Assembly: GCF_021043395.1 (NCBI RefSeq)
Contig: NZ_JAJNKE010000034.1
Location: 1 to 47,846, forward strand
From: Clostridium guangxiense
Lineage (GTDB): Bacteria; Bacillota; Clostridia; Clostridiales; Clostridiaceae
Length of the DNA stretch: 47,846 bases
Direction: 5' to 3'
Shown: positions 1-9,359 of the stretch, in pieces
Numbering within the stretch: position 1 is the first letter of the stretch
How the letters are laid out: each line of letters begins with the position of its first letter
The notes under the pieces: generated by a model
The model's database searches: none
What the model saw: only the letters and a program-made list of their open reading frames with translations
What the model was told of the DNA's origin: nothing
Program-made: the position numbers and the translations under genes

Positions 1-15
1 ATAGTGCTCGACAAA

Positions 16-78
16 TTCCAGTTTGTAAGGATAAATTTGGTATTGGTAATTTAAATATTTCAGCTTGTTTATCTATAA
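16..78 (+). repeat. Family A repeat arm, left copy of a 63-bp perfect inverted repeat
   Basis: These 63 bases recur exactly, inverted, at 1053-1115, so the nitrogenase-like H gene lies between the two arms. A diverged direct copy stands at about 1336-1398 before the D gene. Shared arm landmarks are TTTGTAAGGATAAA near one end and TTCAGCTT near the other. The arm ends 14 bases before the H gene's AGGAGGAG, so it forms much of the H leader. The rest of this element is cut off by the window start. Confidence 0.85.
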
Positions 79-936
<858 letters not shown>

Positions 937-976
937 ACTGCTAAAGATAAATCACCTTGAAACTTGAAATTTACTT

Positions 977-1013
977 GTACCAAAATGCCGTCGTCTTCTG
1001 GGCATTATGGTGC
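977..1013 (+). other. Stem-loop between the H and D genes
   Basis: An imperfect inverted repeat (GTACCAAAATGCC against GGCATTATGGTGC, loop about 11 bases) lies just after the H gene. There is no U-run after it, so it is not a standard terminator. By analogy with nifH operons it could stabilise the H transcript end, but that is inference. Confidence 0.4.
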
Positions 1014-1052
1014 ACATGAATTTTAATAGTTGAAATGGTTTCACTATATATA

Positions 1053-1398
1053 TTATAGATAAACAAGCTGAAATATTTAAATTACCAATACCAAATTTAT
1101 CCTTACAAACTGGAAGTTGATTCAGAGCACAGAGTACAAAGTGCAGAGTACAGTGAAGGTGGATTTACCTTTCGTTTCTCTCAGGTAAATCTTAGAACTT
1201 AATAGTGTCAGCTACGCTGAGCACTATATTTTAAGCGCTTTGCGTGCATTAAGTTTAAGATTTTTTGTAGCGACAGCGGAGAAAAATCATCCTTCACTGT
1301 ACTCTGTCCTCTGTACTCTGTACTCTGAGTTAAATTCCAGTTTATCAGGATAAATTTGGAGATTGCAATTTTAAAGTTTCAAGTTGTCTATCTATAAA
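1053..1398. repeat. Family A long hairpin repeat, copy 1
   Basis: A palindromic element of about 346 bases fills the H-D gap. Its outer arms (1053-1115 and about 1336-1398) are inverted copies of each other, the left exactly matching 16-78. Inside them a second inverted pair, rich in AGAGTACA and TGTACTCT steps and ending in GTGAAGG/CCTTCAC, brackets a core of about 125 bases. That core holds further small hairpins such as CAGCTACGCTG. The core and inner arms recur inverted and nearly identical at 17.9-18.1 kb. It contains no reading frame of note. It looks like a MITE-type element with no transposase in the window. Confidence 0.85.
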
Positions 1399-1431
1399 AT
1401 TTTTATTTAAATTGATGAGGAGGTAAAGTTA

Positions 1432-2949
1432 ATGAAATTTGATCTTAAAACTTCAGTGGTAAAAACCCGTGAAAAGCGTCTTGGAACTATAATTGGTTGG
1501 AGAACTGGAAAAGCTTCAGAGTTATCTAAAGATTCTGCATTTACCTGCGCTGGATGTAAGGGCAACGGAGGAAAGAGGCTTTGTGAAGCTGTAGGCCCAT
1601 TTACACAAGGTTCAACGTGTAGTGAGCAGATGGTGGAGTGTCAGGCTGGAAATGTAAGAGATGCAGTTTTAATTCAGCATGCACCAATAGGCTGTGGAGC
1701 TGGTCAAATATCATACAATTCCATATATAGAAATGGTTTAGCTATTAGAAATTTGCCAATTGAAAATATAAAGATAATAAATACTAATATGAAGGAAACA
1801 GATACAGTGTTTGGAGCACTTGATAAATTAGAACAATCTATAAGAGATGCGTGGGATAGACATCATCCAAAAGCAATTTTTGTTGGGACCTCTTGTGCTG
1901 CAGGAATAATTGGAGAGGATATAGATAGCATAACAACTAAAATGCAGGAAGAACTTAAGATACCAATCATTCCAATACCCTGCGAAGGATTTATGTCAAA
2001 ACATTGGAGTACAGGTTTTGATGCAACACAGCATGGAATCTTAAGGCAGATAGTTAATAAGCATCCCCAAAAACAAGAAGATTTGGTTAATGTAATAAAT
2101 CTCTGGGGAAGTGATGTTTTTACACCAATACTTAAAGAACTAGGTCTTAGGGTAAATTATGCTGTAGACCTAGCAAAGGTTGAAGACCTTGAAAAGCTTT
2201 CGGAAGCAGCAGCTACTGTTACATTTTGTCATACTTTATCATCTTATATTGGGGCTGTTTTAGAAGAACAATTCGGAGTACCAGAGGTTAAAGCGCCACA
2301 GCCGTATGGAATTGCCGGTACAGATGCCTGGATACGAGAACTTGCGAAGGTGACACATAGGGAGGAAAAGGCAGAGGCTTATATAGAAAGAGAACATGAA
2401 AGAATAGCTCCAAAATTGAGAGAACTTAGAAGACTTTTAAATGGTAAAAAAGGCTATGTTGCAACAGGTTCTGCATATGCACATGGGCTTATTGCAGTGC
2501 TTAAAGAGCTTGGAATTCAGGCTGATGGCTCGCTTGTATTTCATCATGATCCTGTGTATGACAATAATGATGAAAGTAAGGATTCTTTAGCTTTTTTGGT
2601 AAAGCACTACGATGATGTTCCAAACTTTAGTGTAAGCAACAAACAGCAATATCAGTTTTATGGATTACTTAAAAAAGTAAAACCAGATTTTATTCTTATA
2701 AGACATAATGGTCTTGCTCCACTTGCTTCACGTATGGGAATTCCAGCTGCACCACTTGGTGATGAACATCATGCTGTAGGTTATCAGGGAATTCTAAATT
2801 TAGGTGAAACAATTCTTGAAATACTTGCACATAAAAAATTTCATGAAGATTTATCTAAGCATGTAAAACTGCCATATACAAAGTGGTGGCTTGAGCAAAC
2901 AGATCCATATATACTTGAAAAGCAAAATTATGCTGTGGGGAAGGAGTGA
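1432..2949 (+). CDS. Nitrogenase-like component 1, D (alpha) subunit; candidate methylthio-alkane reductase subunit
   Basis: A 505-residue member of the nitrogenase component 1 oxidoreductase family. ATG follows GAGGAGG at 1419-1425. Candidate P-cluster ligands are Cys63 (TCSEQ), Cys88 in HAPIGCGAG (NifD has HGPVGCG) and Cys155 in TSCAAGIIGEDI. FCHTLSSYIG puts Cys266 where NifD has its FeMo-co Cys. A His446-His447 pair just before GYQG is near the NifD cofactor-His region. Extra cysteines at 39, 42, 51 and 70 give a Cys-rich N terminus. Retained cofactor ligands separate it from the BchN and CfbD branches, whose enzymes carry simple clusters. Methylthio-alkane reductase is my best family guess; substrate and metal content cannot be read from sequence. 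It is translationally close to K. Confidence 0.85.
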   Translation: MKFDLKTSVVKTREKRLGTIIGWRTGKASELSKDSAFTCAGCKGNGGKRLCEAVGPFTQGSTCSEQMVECQAGNVRDAVLIQHAPIGCGAGQISYNSIYRNGLAIRNLPIENIKIINTNMKETDTVFGALDKLEQSIRDAWDRHHPKAIFVGTSCAAGIIGEDIDSITTKMQEELKIPIIPIPCEGFMSKHWSTGFDATQHGILRQIVNKHPQKQEDLVNVINLWGSDVFTPILKELGLRVNYAVDLAKVEDLEKLSEAAATVTFCHTLSSYIGAVLEEQFGVPEVKAPQPYGIAGTDAWIRELAKVTHREEKAEAYIEREHERIAPKLRELRRLLNGKKGYVATGSAYAHGLIAVLKELGIQADGSLVFHHDPVYDNNDESKDSLAFLVKHYDDVPNFSVSNKQQYQFYGLLKKVKPDFILIRHNGLAPLASRMGIPAAPLGDEHHAVGYQGILNLGETILEILAHKKFHEDLSKHVKLPYTKWWLEQTDPYILEKQNYAVGKE

Positions 2950-2954
2950 GGATA

Positions 2955-4283
2955 GTGTCTAATTCAATTGAGCAGGTTAGGTATGGCTGTGCTATTGGGG
3001 CAATGCATAGTGTCTTTGCAATTCCAAGAGTAATTCCAATTACCCACTGTGGACCAGGTTGTGCTGATAAGCAAACTGCAAATATAAGTTTTTATAATGG
3101 ATTTCAAGGTGGAGGATACGGAGGGGCTTCTGTTGTGCCTAGTACTAATATACATGAAAAAGAAGTTGTATTTGGAGGTGCGAATAGACTTAGAGAATTA
3201 ATTGAAGCTTCCTTCAAGGTTTTAGATGCAGATTTATTTGTAGTTATGACAGGCTGTATTCCAGATATTGTAGGAGATGATGTTGGCGCTGTAGTTGGTG
3301 AATTTCAAGACAAGAATTTTCCAGTAGTATATGCGGAAACGGGAGGGTTTAAAGGAAATAATTTTATAGGACATGAATTGGTGACAGAGGCCATTATTAA
3401 TCAATATGTAGGAGATTATGATGGCCCTAAGCAAAAGGGTCTTTTAAATGTGTGGTCACTTCTTCCGTATCACAATACTTTTTGGAGAGGTGATCTTACA
3501 GAAATCAAGAGGATTTTAGAAGGCGTAGGCTTTGAGGTAAATATTTTATTTGGTCATGAAAGCAAAGGCATTTCTGAATGGAAAAATATTAAGAAAGCAC
3601 AATTCAATTTAGTTTTATCCCCATGGCTTGGACTTAAAACTGCTGAGCATCTAAAAATTAAATACAATCAGCCATATTTGCATATTCCTGTGATACCAAT
3701 AGGAGCTAAGGAAACCAGTGAATTTTTAAGAAAAGTTGTTGATTTTGCGGGAATTGATAAAAGTAAGGCTGAGAAATTTATTGAAGCTGAGGAAAAAAGA
3801 TATTATCAGTATTTAGAGGATTTTTCTGATTTTTATGCAGAGTATTGGTGGGGGCTTCCGGCTAAATTTGCCATTGTAGGTGATAGTGCATATAACTTAG
3901 CTATAACAAAGTTTTTAGTGAATCAGCTTGGATTGATACCTGCAAAACAAATTATAACTGAAAATCCCCCTCAAAAATATAGAGATATAATTAGAGAAGA
4001 ATATAAACATATAGCAGAGGATGTTTCATTAGATGTGGAATTTGAAGAAGATAGTTACACAATTCATGACAAAATAAGAAAAACTGATTTTGGACATAAA
4101 CCACCAATTATATTTGGAACTACGTGGGAAAGAGATTTGGCAAAAGAATTGAAGGGTTCTATAGTTGAAATAGGATTTCCAGCGTCTTATGAAGTTGTTA
4201 TATCAAAATCTTATATAGGATATAAAGGAGCACTTACTTTACTTGAAAAAATATATACTACTATAGTTAGTGCAAGTGCTTAA
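2955..4283 (+). CDS. Nitrogenase-like component 1, K (beta) subunit
   Basis: A 442-residue partner of the D protein. I place the start at GTG 2955, eight bases after GGAG at 2943-2946. A GTG at 2946 overlaps the D stop but also the ribosome site. Cys12 (YGCAIGA), Cys36 (HCGPGCAD) and Cys101 (MTGCIPDIVGDD) match the three beta-side P-cluster cysteines of NifK. The protein is about 80 residues shorter than typical NifK and lacks its N-terminal extension. The gap after the D stop is five bases, so the two are almost certainly made together. No nifE, nifN, nifB or other assembly gene follows. If a carbon-containing cofactor is used it must be built by genes elsewhere in the genome. Confidence 0.85.
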   Translation: MSNSIEQVRYGCAIGAMHSVFAIPRVIPITHCGPGCADKQTANISFYNGFQGGGYGGASVVPSTNIHEKEVVFGGANRLRELIEASFKVLDADLFVVMTGCIPDIVGDDVGAVVGEFQDKNFPVVYAETGGFKGNNFIGHELVTEAIINQYVGDYDGPKQKGLLNVWSLLPYHNTFWRGDLTEIKRILEGVGFEVNILFGHESKGISEWKNIKKAQFNLVLSPWLGLKTAEHLKIKYNQPYLHIPVIPIGAKETSEFLRKVVDFAGIDKSKAEKFIEAEEKRYYQYLEDFSDFYAEYWWGLPAKFAIVGDSAYNLAITKFLVNQLGLIPAKQIITENPPQKYRDIIREEYKHIAEDVSLDVEFEEDSYTIHDKIRKTDFGHKPPIIFGTTWERDLAKELKGSIVEIGFPASYEVVISKSYIGYKGALTLLEKIYTTIVSASA

Positions 4284-4394
4284 TTGTATGTGAGGTAATG
4301 GTATATAACAAATCTGTACTTTTTTTAGTTTTTTCAAATTTTCTTAGCACTTTTAAAAATTAACCATATATACAAGGTGAAAGGGGTTGATAAT

Positions 4395-4619
4395 ATGGCA
4401 GCAAATGCTACGAAGTTTCAAACAGCAATTCAACTTGTATATTCATTAGGTAAAGGAGCAGACGGAAAAGATAAAGAAAAGACAGTTAAATTTTCAAATG
4501 TAGATATTACAGCTACAGATGATGATATTTATGCAGTTGCAAATGTTCTAGCGTCACTTATGTCAGTTTCAGTAACTGGAGTAGAAAAGGTAGATCATAG
4601 TAAGATTATAAATGGATAA
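4395..4619 (+). CDS. DUF1659 family small protein
   Basis: A 74-residue protein of unknown function. ATG 4395 follows AAGGGG by eight bases. The pattern is typical of Firmicute DUF1659 proteins: an N-terminal Q-L-V-Y beta strand, an acidic/basic GADGKDKEK turn, then KFSNVD, ATDDDIYAVANVLASL, and a closing VEKVDHSKIING. It pairs with a DUF2922 protein 14 bases downstream, a common arrangement in clostridia. No membrane segment or signal is visible. I see no functional link to the nitrogenase-like genes 110 bases upstream. Confidence 0.85.
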   Translation: MAANATKFQTAIQLVYSLGKGADGKDKEKTVKFSNVDITATDDDIYAVANVLASLMSVSVTGVEKVDHSKIING

Positions 4620-4633
4620 TAGGAGGGATTTAA

Positions 4634-4846
4634 ATGGCTAAAAATTTAGTTATGACATTTTTAACTGATACAGGTAAAAAGGCATCTTTAAATGTTTCAA
4701 ATGTAAGGGACGATATTACTAAGGATGAAGTTTCAAATGCAATGAATACTATAATTACTAAAGGTATATTTGACACATCTAATGGTAAGTTTGCTAAGAT
4801 AGATTCTGCTAGAATAGATGAAAAAAATTCTACTTCTTTAATATAA
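4634..4846 (+). CDS. DUF2922 family small protein
   Basis: A 70-residue protein of unknown function, starting at ATG 4634 behind AGGAGGGA. It shows the DUF2922 pattern: an N-terminal KNLVMTFLTDTGKKASLNV beta hairpin, then a helical segment around VSNAMNTIITKGIF, and a C-terminal strand (AKIDSARI). It is 14 bases behind the DUF1659 gene and shares its terminator, so the two form a small operon. Widespread conservation of the pair suggests a housekeeping role, but none is established that I know of. Confidence 0.85.
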   Translation: MAKNLVMTFLTDTGKKASLNVSNVRDDITKDEVSNAMNTIITKGIFDTSNGKFAKIDSARIDEKNSTSLI

Positions 4847-4860
4847 AAATAATTTTAAAT

Positions 4861-4900
4861 AAGTCGGATTACATCGTAAGGTGTAGCCCGACTTTTATTG
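4861..4900 (+). terminator. Rho-independent terminator after the DUF1659-DUF2922 pair
   Basis: AAGTCGG pairs with CCCGACTT around an inner TACA/TGTA stem and is followed by a T-rich run. It lies 14 bases past the DUF2922 stop. Confidence 0.85.
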
Positions 4901-4958
4901 TTTTATTTATAAATATACTGTATAATAAGATATAAGATTAAGGGAAGGTGATCTATTG

Positions 4959-6197
4959 ATGAAAGCAAGTGCAGTTGATATAAAAAAAATAGTAGCTGAT
5001 AAAAATCTAAACATAGGATTTCAACCAGTAGTATCTGTAATACAAAAGTCAGTAATAGGACTTGAAGCGATTTTTTTAGGAGTCTCCGATGAAAAAGGTA
5101 AAAATATACCCCCATCAAAACTTTTTAAACTCGCTGAAAAGGAAGGAATTGCAATAGAACTTGATAGGCTATATAGGGAAAAAGCTATCGAAAGATTTCA
5201 GAATCTTTGCAAAGATAACAAAGAACTGCTTTTGTTTATAAACATAAATATAGCTATAATTGATAAGTATATTGGTTCTGGAATAATAATGAATCAAATA
5301 TCAGATAGCAATATATCAGCTAAAAATGTTGTCCTTGAAATTGTAGAAGAGAAAATAGATAATGTTGAATCTCTAAAGCAATTCATATATCTATATAGAA
5401 GCAAAGGGTTTCTCATATCACTTAAAAATCTTGGCGCTGGTTTTGTAAATATGGATAAAATATCATATGTAGAACCAGACATAATAAAAATAAATAAAGC
5501 TATAACAAAAGGAATAGAATTGGATTATTACAAACAAGAAATATTTAAATCTCTTGTTAATCTTTCAAAGAAAATAGGGGCTCTTGTAGTATGTGAAGAA
5601 ATAGAGACTGAACAAGAAGCCATGATAATAATGGAGCTTGGCGCTGATATGCTTGAAGGAGAATATTTTAGAAATAATAATGATATTACCGACAGCAATA
5701 TAGGTGAACTTAAAGAGTTTATAAGCGAAACAGCAGCAAAGTATAAAGATTATATGCAAGAAGAAATACATGCAAGAGAGGATATTCACAAAAGTTATGA
5801 TGATATAATTAGCAAAGTACTGGAAAAACTTTCGCAATCTAAAGAGGGTAAATTCCAAGAAATCATTGATAAAGTTATTGAAAAATACAGTGAATTAGAA
5901 TGTGCATATATATTAGATAAAAATGGAGTCCAAATTGGTGATACATCTACAAAATGTACTAATATGCGTGAACAAAGAGCACTCATATTTCAGCCTGCAA
6001 AAAATGGAACCGATCATTCCTTGAAGAAATATTATTATTACTTGAAGAGTATGAGCCTTGAAAAATATGTTACTGAACCGTATATATCTCTTGCGACAGG
6101 TAATTTATGTATAACAATATCAGCCGCATTTAAAAATTTAGATAGCAGTGAATATATACTATGTATAGATTTTAATCCGGATTACATAAATATGTAA
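4959..6197 (+). CDS. Degenerate EAL-domain protein, probably not an active c-di-GMP phosphodiesterase
   Basis: A 412-residue soluble protein starting at ATG 4959 behind GGAAGGTG. Residues about 10-245 fold like an EAL domain (start FQPVVSV), but the catalytic signature is eroded. EAL reads EAI, the metal-binding DDFG stretch reads KNLG (SLKNLGAGF), and the KID motif reads KIN. The Glu residues in LEIVEE and CEEIET remain. Residues about 270-412, after a predicted coiled linker, resemble a PDC/YkuI-C type sensor domain. Loss of the paired Asp residues normally abolishes c-di-GMP hydrolysis, so a binding or protein-interaction role is more likely (inference). It has its own terminator and is monocistronic. 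Confidence 0.8.
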   Translation: MKASAVDIKKIVADKNLNIGFQPVVSVIQKSVIGLEAIFLGVSDEKGKNIPPSKLFKLAEKEGIAIELDRLYREKAIERFQNLCKDNKELLLFININIAIIDKYIGSGIIMNQISDSNISAKNVVLEIVEEKIDNVESLKQFIYLYRSKGFLISLKNLGAGFVNMDKISYVEPDIIKINKAITKGIELDYYKQEIFKSLVNLSKKIGALVVCEEIETEQEAMIIMELGADMLEGEYFRNNNDITDSNIGELKEFISETAAKYKDYMQEEIHAREDIHKSYDDIISKVLEKLSQSKEGKFQEIIDKVIEKYSELECAYILDKNGVQIGDTSTKCTNMREQRALIFQPAKNGTDHSLKKYYYYLKSMSLEKYVTEPYISLATGNLCITISAAFKNLDSSEYILCIDFNPDYINM

Positions 6198-6250
6198 ATA
6201 ATAATTATATAATTAGATACAAAAGAGATAAATATAACAGTAAATGCAAT

Positions 6251-6281
6251 AAAAGGTGCTCAATTTGTGCACTTTTTATTG
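6251..6281 (+). terminator. Terminator after the EAL-like gene
   Basis: AAAAGGTGC pairs with GTGCACTTTTT (one bulged base), and T residues follow. Confidence 0.8.
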
Positions 6282-6390
6282 TATTATTATAAAAAGTTAT
6301 ATGTGATGTACCGATAATTAAAGTTTTAACAAGGTGCTTTTATGAGACTAGGGTAGTTTTATTATATATTTTTGATTGCGGGGGATTAAA

Positions 6391-8433
6391 ATGGATAGCA
6401 ATAATAGTCATAAAGGAAATGAAGGTGAGTTGAAAGGTTTATGTAAAATAAGTACAATGCTTTTATTTTTGGGGGCAGCGGCATTGTTGTATATGGCATT
6501 GCTAGCCATTTTTACAAATAGCAAAATATATGTGGGCACTATAGAGCTGTTTAATCTGTTATTAAAACTGTGTATGCTTATGTCGGTTACAATTGCCTAC
6601 AAAATTTCTCATAAAGCAGTATTTATGTATTTAGAAATAATTCTTGGAGTTATTTCAATAATAAATATTGTTTTTTTCATTGCAATTATTAAGGATAGAA
6701 ATATTGTAAATGATGTTCCAAACACTTTTTATGCACTCAAGTTTATAATGCAGAGTATAGTATATACATCAGCAATTGTATTTTTTAAAATATTAAAAAC
6801 TTCAGTTAATGATAAAATATTAAAAAAAGTCCAGATCATATATGGGGTAATACCTTTGTTGATTGTAGCAATAATAGTGGCTAAAGAAAAATATTTTAAT
6901 TCTTATAATACTTTAAAACTACAAGATATAATAGGCTTTAGTAAACTTCTATTTTTATTAATGCTTTTTGTATGTTTGATTATAATATATAAGAATTCAA
7001 ATAAGCTTCGAAATGTTGGAATTTTAAGAAGCCTTATAACAGCTGATATTATACTTATGGTTTCACATATAATATCTCTAAAATTCATACCGATTTTTTA
7101 TTATTTATACGGGTATAGTGAGTTTTTTTCTTTAATAGGAACGGCTATTATATGTGATGTTATAATTAAAACTACACTACAAAACCAAGTGGGTAATTTA
7201 CGTAAACAGATAAATGATAAAAGTAATGAAATTAATAGTTTAAAAAATGCATATAAAAATATTTTTGAGTTTATGTCAGATGGAGTTATCATAAGAAGTG
7301 ATAATGATATTGTTTTTGCAAATAATTCTATGATAGAAATGACAAAAGCTTGTTCATGTGAAGAATTTAAAGGGTTTAACGTCATAAAACTTATAGGAAG
7401 TGAATATATTAAAAAATTTAATCAATATAACAAATTACTTTGCCAAGGTAAAGAAATAAGTGGTATTAAGGAAGAAATAGTTTGCTTTGACGGCAATAGA
7501 ATTATGGTAGAGGTTAACTCAACAAAAGTGAATATAGATGGTAAAGACATGATACTGAGTGTTGTGAAGAACCTTTCGAAGCAGATGAAAGCAGAGAAAA
7601 ATGAAAAGGAACTTATACAAGCAAAAAATAAAGACAAATTAAGAGGGGAATTCTTTGCAAATGTGTCTCATGAACTTAGGACTCCAATAAACGTTATATA
7701 TAGTTCACTCCAAGTTATGCAAATGCATATGGAAAAGGATAATATAAAAGATGATAAAATTGAATGTTATATGAAGGTTATAAAACAAAATTGCTATAGA
7801 CTTTTAAGAATTATAAGTAATTTAATTGATATAACAAAAATTGAAGCTGGATTTTTAAAACCTAATGTAGCTAGGCGTGAAATTGTAAGTTTGGTTGAGA
7901 ATATATCAATGTCTATAGTTACATATCTTCATGAGAAAAATATGGATCTTATATTTGATACAGATGTAGAAGAAAAATATGTTGATTGTGATTCAGATAT
8001 GATAGAGAGAGTTATGCTTAATTTATTTTCAAATGCTGTAAAGTTTAGAAAGAATGATGGACATGTGTGGGTTAATATACACGATACCAGAGACGGAAGT
8101 ATAACAATAGAAGTGAAAGATGATGGTATAGGTATTCCTGAACAAAAGCAGTATTTGATTTTTAAAAGATTTACTCAGGTAGATAATTCCTTAATAAGAA
8201 GATCTAAGGGAAGTGGAATTGGATTATCTCTTGTAAAGTCCATAATTGAAATGAATTCTGGAACAATAAGATTTGAAAGTAAAGAAAATATAGGGACGAA
8301 ATTTATAATAAAACTTCCATCAGATGATAATCAAGTAATTGATGACTATAACAGTGTTAAATCTATATCTGATAGCAATATCGATAATACGAAAGAAAAG
8401 GTCAATATAGAGTTTGCAGATATATGCAATTAG
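6391..8433 (+). CDS. Orphan membrane sensor histidine kinase with PAS domain
   Basis: A 680-residue kinase. I choose ATG 6391, seven bases after GGGGG; a TTG 15 bases upstream lacks a site. Residues about 20-265 hold roughly eight hydrophobic helices of the MASE3-like kind. A coiled linker leads to a PAS domain (about 285-395, FEFMSDGVIIR...), then HisKA with phospho-acceptor His in FFANVSHELRTPIN. The HATPase_c domain shows the N box (NLFSNAVKF), G1 (DDGIGIP) and G2 (GSGIGLSLVKS). No response regulator lies beside it. Clostridial orphan kinases of this build often act on Spo0A, so a sporulation or solvent-switch input is a reasonable guess, not shown here. Confidence 0.88.
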   Translation: MDSNNSHKGNEGELKGLCKISTMLLFLGAAALLYMALLAIFTNSKIYVGTIELFNLLLKLCMLMSVTIAYKISHKAVFMYLEIILGVISIINIVFFIAIIKDRNIVNDVPNTFYALKFIMQSIVYTSAIVFFKILKTSVNDKILKKVQIIYGVIPLLIVAIIVAKEKYFNSYNTLKLQDIIGFSKLLFLLMLFVCLIIIYKNSNKLRNVGILRSLITADIILMVSHIISLKFIPIFYYLYGYSEFFSLIGTAIICDVIIKTTLQNQVGNLRKQINDKSNEINSLKNAYKNIFEFMSDGVIIRSDNDIVFANNSMIEMTKACSCEEFKGFNVIKLIGSEYIKKFNQYNKLLCQGKEISGIKEEIVCFDGNRIMVEVNSTKVNIDGKDMILSVVKNLSKQMKAEKNEKELIQAKNKDKLRGEFFANVSHELRTPINVIYSSLQVMQMHMEKDNIKDDKIECYMKVIKQNCYRLLRIISNLIDITKIEAGFLKPNVARREIVSLVENISMSIVTYLHEKNMDLIFDTDVEEKYVDCDSDMIERVMLNLFSNAVKFRKNDGHVWVNIHDTRDGSITIEVKDDGIGIPEQKQYLIFKRFTQVDNSLIRRSKGSGIGLSLVKSIIEMNSGTIRFESKENIGTKFIIKLPSDDNQVIDDYNSVKSISDSNIDNTKEKVNIEFADICN

Positions 8434-8546
8434 GCAATTATTATATAAGTTTATTGTAGATATGTATATAGCAAATTTGTGTGTTGTGTGATAAAATTAT
8501 ATGGTAAAATGTTACACTAATTAAAAATTAAGGAGGAATATTATTT

Positions 8547-9194
8547 ATGTATTGTCCAACATGTGGATCAGAGAATCCTGATGAAGCAAAGATTTGTGAA
8601 AAATGTGGAGCAAGTTTAACAGAAGACATTCAAAATGTAGGTAACAGTAAAATTAGTGATGAATATGAAGTTGAGTACACTGGAGTCTTTAAAAGAATTT
8701 TAGCCTATATTATTGACAGTATAATTTTATTTATAGTTGAGATGATTATAGGAAAGTTAGTGGGATATAGTTCTCTTACAGCGTCATTAAATATTGCATC
8801 TGGTAAAGCTATTGATGTTCAAGCATTTAGAACTTATACAATAATAACTTTAATAATAACAATTGCATATTTTATATTTTTAGAAAGTTCACCAAAACAA
8901 GGTTCCCTTGGAAAGATGCTGCTTGGAATGAAAATAACCAATGAGGATGGTAGGAGAATATCTATAGTAACTGCTTTGGAGAGATTTGTAATATTTTATG
9001 TTTTTTCAATAGTTACTGATATTTTGTATATAATTCAAGGACCACCAAAATTAAATGCTGGTGTTAGCGCAGCATCAATAGTATCGTACGTAGGATTTGC
9101 ATACACTATTGTAATATTTATATTTATGCTTTCATCAGAGTATAAGCAAGGACTTCATGATAAATTAGCAAAAACTTATGTTGTAAATAAATAA
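8547..9194 (+). CDS. Zinc-ribbon plus RDD-domain membrane protein
   Basis: A 215-residue inner-membrane protein starting at ATG 8547 behind AAGGAGGA. Residues 1-25 form a zinc ribbon (CPTCG and CEKCG). A linker of about 25 residues leads to an RDD domain with its typical R/D pattern (FKRILAYIIDSIIL) and three to four membrane helices. A conserved loop follows the pattern SPKQGSLGKMLLGMKI. RDD proteins have been linked to ion or small-molecule transport, but the function of zinc-ribbon RDD proteins is not settled. The gene stands alone between the kinase and a terminator. Confidence 0.85.
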   Translation: MYCPTCGSENPDEAKICEKCGASLTEDIQNVGNSKISDEYEVEYTGVFKRILAYIIDSIILFIVEMIIGKLVGYSSLTASLNIASGKAIDVQAFRTYTIITLIITIAYFIFLESSPKQGSLGKMLLGMKITNEDGRRISIVTALERFVIFYVFSIVTDILYIIQGPPKLNAGVSAASIVSYVGFAYTIVIFIFMLSSEYKQGLHDKLAKTYVVNK

Positions 9195-9255
9195 AGATAT
9201 GTTTTAAATAAGTGTAAAAATTAACTCTTATTTAGAACAAAACCATAAATGATAA

Positions 9256-9287
9256 GACCTATGGGATATTAATCCTGTAGGTTTTTT
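9256..9287 (+). terminator. Terminator after the RDD gene
   Basis: GACCTATGGGAT pairs with AATCCTGTAGGT with a short loop, followed by TTTTTT. Confidence 0.8.
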
Positions 9288-9359
9288 GTTTATAATTATT
9301 TATTTTTATGATAAAATATATGATTATAGTGTTATTCTTAAAAATTAGGAGAGATGAAT

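Noticed and set aside
1119-1330. A SAM or other known riboswitch upstream of the D subunit gene
   Set aside because: No known aptamer consensus was recognised, and the same sequence occurs at 17.9 kb away from any related gene, so it is a repeat.
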